64,000 nucleotides of DNA from the NCBI GenBank assembly GCA_900708905.1, contig CAADRB010000025.1:2176019-2240018 (forward strand). Reading direction: 5' to 3'. Source of the stretch: Hymenolepis diminuta (taxonomy: Eukaryota; Platyhelminthes; Cestoda; Cyclophyllidea; Hymenolepididae). The notes below the pieces were generated by a model. It saw only the letters and a list, made by a program, of their open reading frames with translations. It made no database searches and was not told the origin of the DNA. Shown here piece after piece: positions 12,901 to 27,900 of the stretch (its first letter is position 1; each line of letters starts with the position of its first letter). The translations under genes and the position numbers were made by a program.

Positions 12901-15900
12901 TGCAAATATTTTGTGAAATATGCACAATTATACTTGTCATTATTGTTACCCACAGCAATGCCAAATAAGCTTAATGCTTTAATTACCGGTAGCAACTGGA
13001 ATCACTTGACAGAAAATTCAATAAATGATAAAAGTAGTACTGAGAGCAATGTCAAGGTACCAAAGATTCTTACTGCATTTGATTTATGGGTTCAGATTGT
13101 ACACTTCTTATTATTATTCTTCCTAGAAAGGAAGTTCATTTAAATTTTATTTCTGGCTAAACAGTAAATAAACTATAAAGCTGTGTTATATTTGTTGAAA
13201 CACAGAGCATTTTCTAACAAAATGAAGTGAACCGAAGTATGTGTTACATGTCCTTTTCTTTCTCCTTCCGAGTATGAGGAAATTAAACATTGTATCAGCG
13301 TGTATTTTTGATAGTAAGGCCGTTGTCAGCTCTGATTTTGGCTTTGTCATGAGATTTATTATTATTTAAATTAGTTGATTAATCTAAGCGAATCTCAATA
13401 ATGGTGTCAACAGGTCAAAATGATTGAGTTTGAAGGATAACTCTCCTTGCATTTTCCAGAATTACCTTTTATTCGCATTCTCCACGATAATACCTCAGTT
13501 TTTCCGCCCACGAAGTTGGAGCAACCTCACTGATGTCCCTATGACGCATAACTCCTGTCTGACATGTCTAAAGGCGTCGTCGATTTCCCCTCCTTTCTAT
13601 AACCGCCTCGCTTCAAATAAAAGGCACATCTGCACTCATGCTCTGGCGTGGCCTTCCCCTAGTGGCTCATATAAAGTTATCCTTTTTCTCCAGTCAACAC
13701 ACACTGGTCAGTGCGGACGCCTGCACGTTCTATTCATCTCCTCTATTTCTCAGCACGCTGCTCTCTCTCTCTCTGTTACTCGTTGTGGTTTCCTTGAATA
13801 CATTTTTGATCTACTCAGCTCTTGGTGTTCTGCTTCATAATTGTTGTTGGCTCTTACTAAAACAGCTACGAATTGGTGACTGTTATTGCCGTCGTAATTT
13901 GTTTGCTGAAAACCGTTAGTTGTTATCTAACTCCAACAAATTCCTGCAATTTTTATGGGAATTTCGGTAGGAGGCTTCTCCTCTTTTGTAAGGACTTCGA
14001 GTACACCGAAATATAACATCCTTGTTTTATCAAAAGTATATTGTTTACACTTCATCAATTTAAAATACGTTTGCATTTCAAAAATTATTACCAAACCTTT
14101 TCCCGAGATTCTACTAGATAGAACAGAGAAGCAATAGTTAAATTGAATTAGTGTTTATAATTCGATCTAAAAGTTAGCGGTTCGCATAAATTAAATGTTC
14201 CTTCCTAATGCTTGAACTATAACACCGATTCATACGTTTCATTAATTTAATTATAATACTGCAAATAAACAAGCAAAAACAAACGAACAACTTGAACCAC
14301 TTTTTAATTTATTCTCATTTCACATAGAAGTGTTGCTGCGGAGGCAAGAAATTGTAAAAACTTAGTTGGTCAGGCGGAAAATTAGTTGTAAAATTAAAAT
14401 ATAGATCTGAGAATTAAATTTTTCTCCCATTCAAAAATTCGCTATTTGTAATAGTGGATTAGCATAACGAATTTCTCGAATCAGGGGAGCCGGAAATTAA
14501 GCTCTGAGCGAGGAAAATGAGATTAGGGTTATAAATACGCATGTGAAGATTACATTTTCAGTTAATCTTTACCTTGAGGTATTTGGTTACTTTGATTTTA
14601 ATTGCTTAGCTCTCAGATTGTAGGAAATGCATTACTTTTTACGATGTGTTAATGAAACTAATGTTAAGAAAGGAAATTCCTAAATGTGAGGCTGTTAATT
14701 TCAGTGAAATCACCTATTAGAAAAGCTTCCCATTAAGTTAACAAGAAACTGAAACATTCTGAATCTCTCTAGGGTTTGCAGATTTTGTCGAATATTGTTG
14801 GTGTTCCTGAATGATACTCATAGGTTTCATCTATCGTGTACTGAGTTATCAATTTCTTGGATTTCTTTGCTCTTGACTAGAGATACAATCATTAGCTAGT
14901 CAGGCAGCTAATCATTCTCTGCTTATCCAAATCTATATTAGCAAATGCATTTCCACAACAGGAACTCATCAGTTGCATTCTTCTTCGCCTTCCCTTCTAA
15001 GTTCGAGTTATTTTAGCCATAGCGGAGACCCAACAGATGAAGTCGTGTGGCGATGTAGCTTTATCTTGATAGATTAGATATCACCGCGTTCTAGAACAAT
15101 GATAGTCGAGGCTATAGTTCGTTATGACACCATGCAAATCGAGAAGATTAGTATAGTCCTTTGAAAAAATGAATTGAAATTGTCCCAGTTAAGCAACTGA
15201 AACATCGTAGGCAAGGGTTTACTCAGTAATCCGAGAGACAAATCGTCAAACTGGAATTTTGGAAGTAACAATTAAGTAAATAGTGTACCAACTTAATTAT
15301 AAATCAGATGAAGTAAGATTTTTTAGGACACTCCAACTATATTCTGAACTTCCATTTAATCCCCTCTCCTTTACGTCTTATTGTACTATTACCATTACGA
15401 AATTCCTTTCTATCTGGTTCGAATAGAGTATTTACCAAATCTGAAAGCTCTACGCCGTTTTCAAATCGTGTTCTCAAATGGATTTCCAATAATAAATAGT
15501 TGATATTTTGAAAAAGTATGACAAGGATGAAGAATAAACATACTTCAGGGTTCTCATAATAGACTGCCACATGCAAGGGTGTAAGTCCATTTCGAGCTGT
15601 CGCATTAACATCGACCTTGGCTTCATCCAGTAGGTACTTTGTAGCATCGATCTTTCCATACTTTGCAGCAATATGTAGAGCTGTGTATCCACGCTAAAAA
15701 AATAGAACAATCAATTATTTATTCTCTAGTTAGTGAGCGGATAAGAAATAATAATTATTTCGAAATAACAAAGTAATGATTGATGGTAGGAGAGATACAA
15801 GTTGAAAGCAGTTACAATTCATTCAAACTATACACAGACGAAGTCTGTTCGGAATGAAATCTGTAAACGACTTACAATACACTATGCATTTTATGTTTTT

Positions 15901-18900
15901 TATCTACCTAAGTCTGAGAAAATGTGCCAAGACATAGTTTATTAATCATTCATTATTTTCTAAATGTACTCGAAATCTATTTGGAAGCTCCAATATAAGT
16001 TGAGATCATGGCTCCAAAGAATTGAGCCGGAGCATTTACTAATTTTCCAGCCGTTTTCAAATTGTCTAACCTACAACTTTTATCTATTGGCTAGGGCATT
16101 GACAAACACGGCTCAGTGAATGTTTTGTCAAGGGATCTTAGCGTCGTATTAACAAGGCATATGCGGACGGATTCTGCTCATGGCATCTTGATTGCTAGTC
16201 TAGACAGGACGAATGGGCGAAAATGACCTTCAACCGTCAGCCTTAAGGCGACTTTTATTCCTATAAGTGGATTAATTCGATTTATCGTTTCCATCCTTGT
16301 TAATTCTGCTGGGTCAACCATAATAGTTACATTATATCGGGAGAGGGGGGGAGGGACTTACTTATATGAAAATGGTGGTTGTGTATTACAGCTTAAATAA
16401 ATCGAAAGTCCGAAATTTCCCTTCCTCCATAAAATTCAAGTATTTTGAAGGGAAAAGCAATCTAACGGCTACTAGATCGCCAAAATAGTAACGAGTGCAA
16501 CTGAAGGCAAATAAAAAGCCTCATCAATTATTCTGACTAGTTCTTACGACTATTAAGGGCAGAGAAAAGAACAATTAAATTATAAGTGCCACTTCCAACA
16601 ACAACTGCCACTTTTTACTATAAGGCACAAAATTGATTGCAAAATATCCCACAGAGAAGCCCAATGACTGTCCCAAATTTTGTACCTCATTCACGCCATC
16701 TGCTACCGTGACTCCCTTATCTATTTTTATCCAGTTTATTGTCACCTTCACATATTTGTGAGTTCTACTCCCCCACTGAATCACGATTCCGGGTAATTTT
16801 ATATGAGGTTGCTTCTTCCTCTAGATTCTTCTCAGGTAAAAAATTCTTTCATCATCTCTTTATCATTCTTGTCCTAAGGTAGTCGAGTTTGCCCTTTCGG
16901 AAAAGACACTAACAAAGCTAATTTTCGCCATCTCACATTGGCAATGCTGAGCTAGAGCCTATTTTACGATAATCAACTACACATTAATGTTCAACAGTCT
17001 TGAAAAGGATCTTTATTTGCAGATCTAAGACATCACGTTTTCCAATTCAGTTTTGGTTTCATTTTCTCGCATACCAACGAATGTATCGCACATACTTAAC
17101 CGGGGTACTGCACAAGTGAATACGCATACAGAATAGCCAATCATTGATCGGCAAATTGACCAATCAACACCCGCCTTCCCTTCACCCATGTCCATTTTAT
17201 TGCATGACCAAATATTAGAACGCTCGACTTTGTGTTGTAGAGCTTTTTTATTTAGTCGATGATATTGGTTTTTTGATCCCCAGAGAGGAGCATAATTGCG
17301 ATGAGGGAAAAAGTGAAATATTTGCGACCAAATGAACATGATTCCGTTTAACGCGAAGTTACCCGGTAGCTCGTGTATAAATGATTAACTATGGGCTGAA
17401 ATCAAGGATAACCCAGTAACATCAGATAGCTTAAATATTGTTCAGTTTCTGCATCATCGCCGGTGAGAAAACTGGGGATTTTTATGCTAATTAGGCCATA
17501 ATTAGCTGCCCAAGAATATCAAAGGTTGAGAAGCAGTATTTACCAAAACTAACCAGTATGGTTGGTCATCTGCCTAACTGGATGCATACCAATGAACACC
17601 GATCTAGTGATTTTTGACTTAGCAGACACGAGTGTCAACCACTGACCACCATTCTTAATAATTTTGTTAACATTAAGTATTAATCTTAATCGTCATGTTT
17701 CAAACCCGAAGAGTGATTCCTAAACCAACATAATTATAGATTTATGTCTCTGATGCGATGGCGTAGCATAATCAAGAATGTACCTCTTTATATTTAGTGA
17801 ATTCAATTTCCATAATATTTTCACTTGTAAAACACTTTAAATAATCTGCAATATATTTCTAGGCCAACACTTTGAAGTACTGACGTTTAAACGATAAAAA
17901 TGCAAATGTAGTTTGATCCCTTGTTTCATTTACCCGATAAAAACGTCAACGATGAAATTTGGACTGCTCTATACAGGAGAGGGGAGTTGTTTTGTGGGAC
18001 AATACGATCACACAAGGTACAGTTTTCTCCCAAATGAAATGGTCTTATTGTTTGTCAAAAGGTAGTATCTACCTGGAGTTTATTATCTTTGGGTTTTAAT
18101 AGAAATATGTTAATTAACTCTCTTTTTGAATATCCATGAAAGAAATTCATGTCCTGCATTTCTAACTGATTGACCTTAAAGATTACCAAGATACATCTTT
18201 CAAGCTGAAATTGAAGGACAACTTAATTATGAAGCCACTTAGGAAAGTGATTTTCAACACTCGTCTTGGGTAGAAGAGAGTTATCATAGGGCCTCCAGAG
18301 TGAGAAACTCAAATTCTGACTCCCCTACCTCTTTATTAGTCTTAAACAATGTGGTTGACCATTCTCTCACTGAGCGTGAACCGATTGGCAGACGAGTACA
18401 GTAATCGCTGTGTAACTATGATTAAATTAAACTCACTGAAAATTCACAAATCACAAATAAATTGTAGACAAATCGAAACGGCAAGAAGTCAAACCACTTA
18501 GAGATGGATGGGAGGAAAGTAAATGTTAAGTGATAAATATAGTTGACTAAATAGCAACTCTTCGTCCAATTGCTTTCTGAAGCTATGATAAGTAACTCAC
18601 TTTTGTTTTGGCATCAGCTTGAGCACCTTTACTTAAGAGGAGTTTAATAATGTCCGTATCTCCAGCTTTGGCAGCGAGATGAATGGGCTGATGCTTGCCA
18701 CGCGCTTCTGTTGTTACATCAGCACCAGCGTCAATCAGCATCTTAACGATTTCTGGATCTTTCAATCTCAGAGCTACATGGAAGGGTGTTGCTTGTTCCT
18801 AAAGAAATGGAGAATATATGTAATCAGTGGAGGATTTTGATATTTAAGTTTTTATACAAATAACAAGGTTTTTTTAAGGGTGCAACGCAATCTTCATTTT

Positions 18901-21900
18901 TCTCATTTATTCTTTTTTCTATCAACGAATCGCTAAGAAAAACAGATGAGGAATATACGAAAAATTTGGGAGCAAAAACGAGGCCTAATCATCGATGCTG
19001 CTAGTCGCTTTTCGGTCTAATGAATCGACCTCAGTTTGGTTATTTCGGGGACGTGATTCATCAAGATAACCGCGATCATTACCCCCAACCCCCTCGTGGG
19101 CTAATTTCGAGTTTTTCCAACAGCGAGTTACCAATTGCCAAAACTGAGCCTGCTAACATACGACTCCCTGAAGAAAAGTTTCATAGAAAAAGGGAGTAAA
19201 AGCAGGCACAATTTTCCCTATTTGCAGTTAGGCGGTTATTATTATCGACTATAGCTTTAAGAAATCTCATAGTTCAGCGTTTCTTCTACTCCTCACATAA
19301 CTACAATTCCTGCAAAATGTTAAATTTATATGAGCCTCGTTTTGTTTAAAACACCGCTGCTAATCTCATCCTTTTGCTCATGGATTTAAGAAGACACAAA
19401 TGGATCAAAGGGTATGACTAACAATTCAATTAAATCAGACGGTCAACGAGTTTTGAATATCGCAGGCATAAGCTCACTCATAAACACAGGCATCAAATCA
19501 TGAAAACTGAACCTTGGTATTATGCCTGTTGTGAGGAAGTGGCCAGCTCAATACTTCCAGAATTAAAATAAAGATTCTTGATATCTTGACTTCAGTATCT
19601 AATCATAAATCACAGCATCTTCCATAAAACATAAAACTCGATTTCTTCTTCCCTTTTGGAGAAGAAGACTAATTCGAGCATAAATAGTCTTTTATTTAAA
19701 ATGATACCTGACAGAATACACTTTAATAGCAAAACTCCACTTGTAATGTCGATTCAAATCATTTTGACCCAGCCCATCGTCAACAATTAATTTCTAAGCC
19801 TTCAACTTAAGTTCACCTGTTGAATGCGAATGCATTTTACGTTTTACAAAAAAAACAACTACCGTTTTTTTCTTTACAAATATAAGGTACTATGAAAATA
19901 GAGTACAAATGTAGGGAAGTTGGCACAGCTAAATATAAATAAAGCCAGCACGATAGAGAGATAAGGAAGTTAACAAACACGAAATAAAATTTATTTTAAT
20001 CAATCGAGCATAAATACGCACAGGTCCCCTAGAAAGGGAGAACCAGTCAACATTTAACTTCACTCTCCCCTCCTCCCTTACGAACTTGAGTGCCAACCAA
20101 TCACAATTCGAGGCTTTGTGTTTGTCAATTCCGAGTGCCAACATTATATGGGCCATATTCGTTGTTGCCATTTCTGTAACGCTTTGTAACGTTCGTGTTT
20201 ATCATAATATGAGCCCTCTCCCTCTTTCTAGTTTTATGAAGCAAGGAATAAAAAAGCTATCTGGTATTGTTATATATCTCTAAAATTCCTTAATAAAATT
20301 CAGGATATTAAGAAACTCTTACAGTAAAAGAATTAATAATTTGAGCTTCCATTTGGCCCTTTTTCTAAATAGCATTATAATTAGTGCAATTAGCAGATCT
20401 CGGAACTTACAGAATGGAAGTAACAGACTTTAATTGACGAATTATTTAATAGATCAGTACATTTTTCAGTTGCCAAGATATGAATTTACAATTTAGTAAA
20501 AAAATCACCCAATCTAAAACAGTATGGTGATTTCCAAGGTAAAAAACTATAAAAGTAATCATGACAAGTACTGTAAATAGTCAGCATGTACATCTGCTGG
20601 GTCGGAGAATGAGATCAACGTTCATCAGGGCAAATCCAGTGATGTAGATGGCCAATTGAACTAAGTCTGATCATCAAGAAGGATGACAGAATGTGAGTAT
20701 CTCATTATGGTGGCTCCAGAGTGCATTCATTCTACCAACGTCAAGTGTTGGTAGTGCTCCATCTAATGTGATTAGAATATTTAGTTTAAATTTCATTTAA
20801 CAATCTACAGTCTGCAATGCTTTAACAACCTAAACATAGAGATCATCTTTAAAAGAAAAAAACTCATATTTCTGCCTGTGCCTAATCCGAAAAGTGGAAA
20901 TAAGCCCATTGGCCGAGCGAAAGATGACGAAATCGGACTGGTCAAATTGAAAATATTGAAAATTAGACCTAAAGAAATAATTTTAGATTCCTCCTTCTTA
21001 GACTAAATGCTCTCTCCTGAGTCTCAAATTTACTTATACCCTTTTTCCAGTAGTTAAATTTTTACTTAATAAAATGTATTCTCTATCTTACTATCATATT
21101 TGTGGGAATAAAAAAAATATGAGAACAATGGCCAACAGACATATTGATAGTAAGTAAGACCTTAATTGAAGTTGGATTTAAAATAGTCACGACTAGACAG
21201 GTCTATTCTTATATATATATATAGCAATTCAAAGAGATTATACGACAATTATCCCTTAATTACTTTTTTGTAAACAGAAATATCTACGGTTATCCTGTCT
21301 AATTCGACAGAAGAGATAGCTGGGTTGGAGTTATTTATAGAAGGTAGGTGTTGTGAGACACCTATCTTTAAAGATAATTAAAGGTATCACCGATTTTTTC
21401 ATAAAACATGTAGAAATTAATACAACCAAGCTCTAGTAGGAACCTCTGACAGCATTTGCTATACTTACTTTGGCTTTAGCATTTACTGAAGCTGAATGTT
21501 TGAGCAGGATCTTGATTGTATCGATATGTCGACCACGAACGGCGAAATGCAGTGGTGTCTCTCCTCGCATAGTAACCCGATTCACGTTGGCTCCGCGCTG
21601 AAGTAGCATATTCACTGCTTCTGCACATCCCACGAAAGCTGCTGCATGCAGAGGCGTCAGACCGGCCTAAAAATAATAGCAAGGAAAAAGCAAAAGGAGT
21701 AAAAAAATGACTGGCGACAAAAATGTGGGAGTCTGAAGTAGGGCACGTTTTGTCCGACGTAGTCTGGTTAGAAGATGAGTAATTTCAAATGAGAGAACCG
21801 ATTTTCTCTAGGGTAGTTTTTAGCCTAATATTTCGATTATCAGGGGTTATTTTGGAAAAGGATAAACGTGTTAGTTAAAATGTGGCTTAGTTTCAAATGA

Positions 21901-24900
21901 GGAAAGTAGCATTTAACCAAAGTAAAGTAAAACACTTATTTTACTTTGATGATTAATCTCTAAAGACACATTTCTATCTTTTTCGGCATTTCATAAAGGC
22001 ACTCATTTCTGTCCTTTTACATTTTTCTGCCTATTCCTTGCCATTTTCCTAATATTTTATGCCTGTGGTTAATTAATTGCTGCCTATTTGGCTAAAACTG
22101 TTCACACACTCATATGATATATCTCACCAAGAATATTCATTTGTCATGGCATGGTGGGCCAGTTACAATTTATGTGAACACGGCAGCTAACTGTATTATC
22201 TCTTCCTATCATTTTAGTATATACCTATTAAGCTAAAAAGAACAACTAGGGGGAAAACGGGTGATTTGATATGTCAATGAAAGTATTAGGAGACCTAATG
22301 GAATATTTTCGTTACACTGAATTATCGATTATTGGATTTCTACGCTCACACTTGTGAAGAAGCCACCACTTCAATTATTGGCTAATCAAGTAGCCAGATC
22401 GTTTATCATTTATCCAATCCTATTTAAGTAAATCTACTTTCCTGATATATTGACCTTCACGGGAATCACAAATTTTCTTCCTTCTTCCTCCCGGAATCTG
22501 AGTAGTTGTAGCTTTATAAGGGGACAAGTGCAAATTTTATAGACCTCTATTGCAAATTTCATTAAATAAAAACTTTTTGACTTAAATATTGAGTATAAGT
22601 AGTATTTCCTAGATCATTGCCGATGGGAAACTTGCATACCCTTTGACTAGATCAAATCAGCCTAATTCGTCATTTAGTTTAATAGGTGTATATCGAAGAT
22701 CGTCGAATCCATAATCTCTAATTTAGTAGACGTACAGGCTTATACGCTCTCCTTGACTGTTTTTCGAGATGAATGATTTCCAATAGAGTTTAAAATCGCG
22801 AAAAGGCTTTTGTTTAGCTACCCCAAACGGTTTTTATAACGCTCCCTTTACGTTTTTTCCTCTGGTTGTGGATAGCGATGAGTGATATCATGTTTCAATA
22901 TAATTAACTTTCATCGAACTGACTTCCCCTTGTCCTCAAATGTGTCCAGTTTATCTATGTAATTAATTTTAATTAACACAATGTCAGACTATGTGATCTA
23001 GACTAAACATGTTCTCTTTGGCGTCTACTGGGGTTTTGTACGTAGTTCCAGGTGCCTTACAATGGTAAAGTCATAAAACCTGTTTGCGTAAACCTCAAAG
23101 GCACATAAAAGAAAGCTGTACACTTTTTTATCATTTCATATAGATTCAGTTTATTTAAATATCAGACTTTAAATAAGATTGAGGGGAAGAATTTACCTGT
23201 GTGGTGGCATCGACGTTAGCACCTTTCTTGAGAAGAATTTCAGCAATTTTTACTTTCATCTTCTTACAGGCAACATGCAGGGGCGTGAATCCATTCTAAA
23301 TTAAGGGAAGAAAAAACGAAACATTAAAAAAAGAAACGTGGTCTTCACTTTCGGGAAACAAATTATACATTTCCCGAAGGAATGCTGTTATTCTTCGCAA
23401 AGGCCCACTTAAAACGGACTCATCATACCCTAGATACTTCCTACCAATTAAGAATTGAATATTACAGCACGTGCTATTTCCACTAAATAGCTACTCTTAA
23501 TATTTGATAGTGAAGAGATATTAACTCAGAATATTAGCGTAAATTGAACATTTTAAGGCAGTAGGTTTTAGTAGTCTGGAGGTTCAACTGCTGTCTTAAT
23601 TTTTCCTAATTCTATAGTTCCGAAGGTTTTAGGGCAGATTTTGAATATCTCAAAATCTGAGTCTTCGTAAATGGTTGAAATTCGTGCTCAGTTTATATAG
23701 TAGGAGGTTTATAGAATCGTAAATGGAATTTTTTTATGGCGCAGGATTATTAGCTCACTCCGGTTAAACGTTTAAAGCCCTTTGCGACACTCATTTTGGG
23801 CTAAGGGACAGTATCAATGAGTCTCCTTGGTGAAAATCTCATATTTTGTTAGCCCCTTCACTATCCAGACAAACCAGTGCGGTTGTCCACTCTGCCCACT
23901 GGATGAGCACCGACAGTCACCGAACCCGCGACCCCTAACTTCATTGACAGTGTTGAACTGCCAGGGCCCATAAGGAGACATTTGATAATCGTAGTGATAT
24001 AATATTTTATACAATGGCTTTGAGAGTAGTTGGATTTGGTTTTACCAAAGTTATTTAACTTTTGAAAATATGTGAAAAATCGTCATTTGATCGAGACTGG
24101 GATATCAATATTATTGCAACTTACTTATCAACACCCCAAACAAACAATCTGTCACGCATATTTGTTGCTCTTTTCATTCTATTCATATCAATGCACTTAT
24201 GCCTTAATTTGACAGTTTCGATAAACGAAATTGCGCAAGTTAAGGGTGGGAGTTTAAAAGAGCCAAAGGCGTATAATTTGGGAACCTTTTCCCCTTTTCT
24301 TGGAGTATTTTTTTACTTCTTGGCACGCCCAAACATTGCCAATGAGTCAGCAGGAATTTTGTTGAGCTTTTTCTTCTTCCGCTGGCAAACGTGTTAAATC
24401 TATCAAGTAGTTACTCTATTGGATTCGCATATAGCTAAAGAGTACAAAGAAATATGAAAGCTGTGACTAACTTGTGATTACGGATACATCAAATTTGGAA
24501 CAATTAATTAACAAAGTTCAGTTTGTCATTTAATGGCAGTAAAACTGGAGTATTAACAGACGAAAGAAAATAGAACCAGTAAATTATTAATAGATAATTA
24601 AAGAAGTCAAACAGTTCAAAATTGAATGACGATATCCATACTGAGAAATTTATGTCGCCTAACTGCAGACCCGTTCTGCTTTAACTATCTTAAGGCTCCT
24701 ATCACAAACCCTTCCTTTATAATCTTATAATATTGAAAATAGAGGATACAAACCAGATCAGGTGGGAAAATTGACTTACAAATGCGCGGAGGTTGGGATC
24801 ACATTTGTGTTCTAAGAGAACTTGGGCAACTTTTGTATTTCCACAATGAGAAGCAATATGCAGTGGTGTTAGGTAGTCCTAGAATCACAAGAAATTTCCG

Positions 24901-27900
24901 ATTCAGATATATGTATATGTATACATATATATTCATAAGTTCATGATCCATATTTATAGAGTTAAATAAATCAATAAAAAGATTTAATTTGACTGGATAA
25001 TGCTCATTCACGCAAGGGCTAAACTTCTGAGAATAATTGTACGATTTTTCAAATTCTTTGTCTTTCATGAATTTCGTCTATTTTACAAAACTTTCTGAGG
25101 GATTTAAAGAATCCTTAATATTATTTATAATTGTAATAATTAACAATTGTTTCTAAGTTGTAAACCGTTCAGTTAAACTGCAAATTTAACCAAATTTTGG
25201 TTATTGCACGAAGACCAGGAGAGTTTTTGAAACGATAAAAAACAACTCCACGTTAAGCTGTCCAAATGGTTTACTTAAAAAATCCTGGAAATTTTGCCGA
25301 TTTTTTTCTAAAATTGTTTTCTAATCCCTTTTTATGAATATGGTCAATATATGGAGTTAATATATCATTGACGATGAAGGAATATTAACTGCGATACGAG
25401 GGAATTTAGCAAGTATGTGAGATTTCTTGATCCGACTCTAGTTTGCTCAACAAGTTGCAATAAAATATCAAAATATATCTTCTTTACAAAATTAAAATCG
25501 AAGTAATAATAGTTCGGTGAAATTGGAGGACCTTTTGAGAAATGCATTGTTGGGTACTCTAATGAACCCGACCCCTGGATCATATAAATATCAGATAATT
25601 ATATTATGCCATTTGTGCATAATATTTATTACGGTTGTACAATTACGCATGAACATATGCGTAAGTGTTGGTGACATTAACTGATGGGTACTGTGCAAGT
25701 GAGAATAAATCCGAAAACATATAATTAGCATTTTTCTAGAGTTTACTGACTTTTTTGATCCTAACATTACATATTGCATGAGTGTTTTCTCAAAAAAAGA
25801 GAAATTTGGGATCCCTAAGCAGTCCACAGAATCAAAATGAAAACCACTACTTTGGATTTGTCTACGTAGATTTAAAAAAAGAAACCGATATGTTAGTTCG
25901 TGACAAAGGTGAAAGGTTAAGTCTCAAATAACAAACTGTGCATTGATGAGAGAATAATTTTTAACGACAGTAAAGGAACCTTGCTCTAAAGAGGAGCACA
26001 CGTGAAAACTTACTTTTCGATTTCCAGAACACTGAATAAAGTTGAAACAACCGGATAAATAATTTATAAATAAGATTGTTAAAAGAGATTGGCCTATAAG
26101 TTGACGTCATTATACAGTCAACTTTCTCCTCACTTTCATTTCTGTGCAGAAAGATTTCTGATACTCAATGCTGGCCGCCAAATTCGAGAATACAGTTTTG
26201 AATTTCAAGTACTATTTACTGCATTCCAGGCAGAAAAATATACATTTTTAACCACTACTTAAAAAGTCTTTTAAAATTAATTACAACTGGCTGTATTTTT
26301 TAGACCTGTCTTGCTAAATTACCTTGAAAGTGGGTTGCCAGAGTTACAAGCTTTGCCTTTCCCTTATTGTCGAAGTCAATAAAATTCGTGATAAAGTTAG
26401 CTTAAAGATATTAGTACCTCTATTTAAAGAATAAAAATTTAATTAGAATTCCTTCAATAAATTGATAAAATAATTATGTAAAATGACTGTCTTTCTTTGA
26501 CACTTTTAAAGCCTGGTTGAGTGAAAAAGACACTTAACTAATCGAAAGCAAACTCTTAAAAATTAAGTTTTGAGTCGACTTCATAAAAGTCATCTTAGTC
26601 ACAGCTAGGAATAGATCTTTCCCATAAGTCATGAGACAGAATCTAAGCCAAGAATATTGTTCTTAATTTCCCAAACTAATCGTTCGGTAACTAAGATCCG
26701 TAGTCATCTAAATTCCTTTCAATTTTTACTTAAAGAGCACCCTAGAATGCACTCTTGTTTAGAATACACTTAATGTGCACCCTGCCGATTCAGATAGAAA
26801 TGACGCTTTTAAAGTGCAACATTAAGTCAAGATCAAGAGCGCGGTGGACCCACCATGGTTACGTCATCAGGTGGTGATCCTTTCTTGAGGAGGAGTTTGG
26901 CGGTATCTGCGTGATCGCTTTGAGCAGCCATATGGAGTGGTGAGAGGCCATTCTACAATGAAGAATAAGAAGATATTTGTAGTGCATTTAGAAATTCCAC
27001 TTGAGCAAAGTGCTAGGAGTTCACGACATATCAGGAATCAAGTATGCTAAATGGAAGGCCATTAATCAAATATATTCTTTCACACCCTGAAAAAAAACCT
27101 TGAGGGAATGCTCTTCATAAGATTTTCTTAAGGTGCAGCCTTACCATAGACCTTGCATATTCAGTACTTCAAAAATGGCTTCACGTCTGAACTCTAGCAG
27201 TCAATGCAGAGTTAGAGTGAATCTTTTGACAATAATGAGGACATTAAATGTGAAGATAGTTCTAAAAGTCGATCTGGAGATACAGGTCATCATCGTCATC
27301 AACGGGACTAGAAACCTCTCCGCGATGACTAGGCCATGTTTTCTCAAATAAATTTTGACATTTATTTTAATTGTCAAGATTTAAATAACCACTTCTTTCA
27401 TAACTTATTAGTGGCTATCCAGGCCTTCAGTGTCTGACCACATAACAAATCCCATGTAGTAGTCTAGTTAGGAAGTATTCCCTCAGGGATCATTTTGGTC
27501 AGATGTATGCTCTTTCCAGTATGTTGCAGATATCACATTTCATTATGTTATCACACTTTTATCATGTAATTTGACTAAAATGAATACAGTAAATCTCTCG
27601 GAATTAAAAAGCTAAGGTCCGAATTTGTTCGCTTCCTTGGAATTGAAAGAAATTGTTGTGCATCTTCTTCCATTATCCCTTAAAAGTGTGAAGTCTTCCA
27701 TTAGGTGAAATAAAGAATGGAAAATTTTTTCCCACATTGGGATTAAAAAGATGGTACATAAAGTGGCACTCAGGATGCACTATTTCTTGATGTGATTTGG
27801 GGATAGTGAAAGTGCCAACCGGCTACTTGTATACCGCAGAAGAAAAATACAACTATGATTTTCGTCACGCCGCTGTTATCAATAGTACTTTTTCCTTATT

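Larger units (their letters stand above)
12553..15543 (-). other. Ankyrin intron inside repeat 18
   Basis: 3.0 kb interrupting repeat 18, containing LTR-like copy A (13.56-13.84 kb) and family-2 copy 1 (14.8 kb). The 138-codon frame at 13424-13840 is a chance translation of the LTR-like DNA. Confidence 0.75.
15694..18600 (-). other. Ankyrin intron, repeat 16 to 17
   Basis: 2.9 kb with two SINE-like copies (17.5 and 18.3 kb) and a GC-richer patch at 16.1-16.3 kb of unknown origin. Confidence 0.75.

Noticed and set aside
13424..13919. 138- and 93-codon plus-strand frames
   Set aside because: They coincide with the GC-richer, CT-rich LTR-like fragment, which explains the lack of stops.
24062..24397. 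111-codon plus-strand open frame with hydrophobic segments
   Set aside because: No domain, no family resemblance, ordinary AT-rich codon content, and inside an ankyrin intron; a frame this long is plausible by chance.
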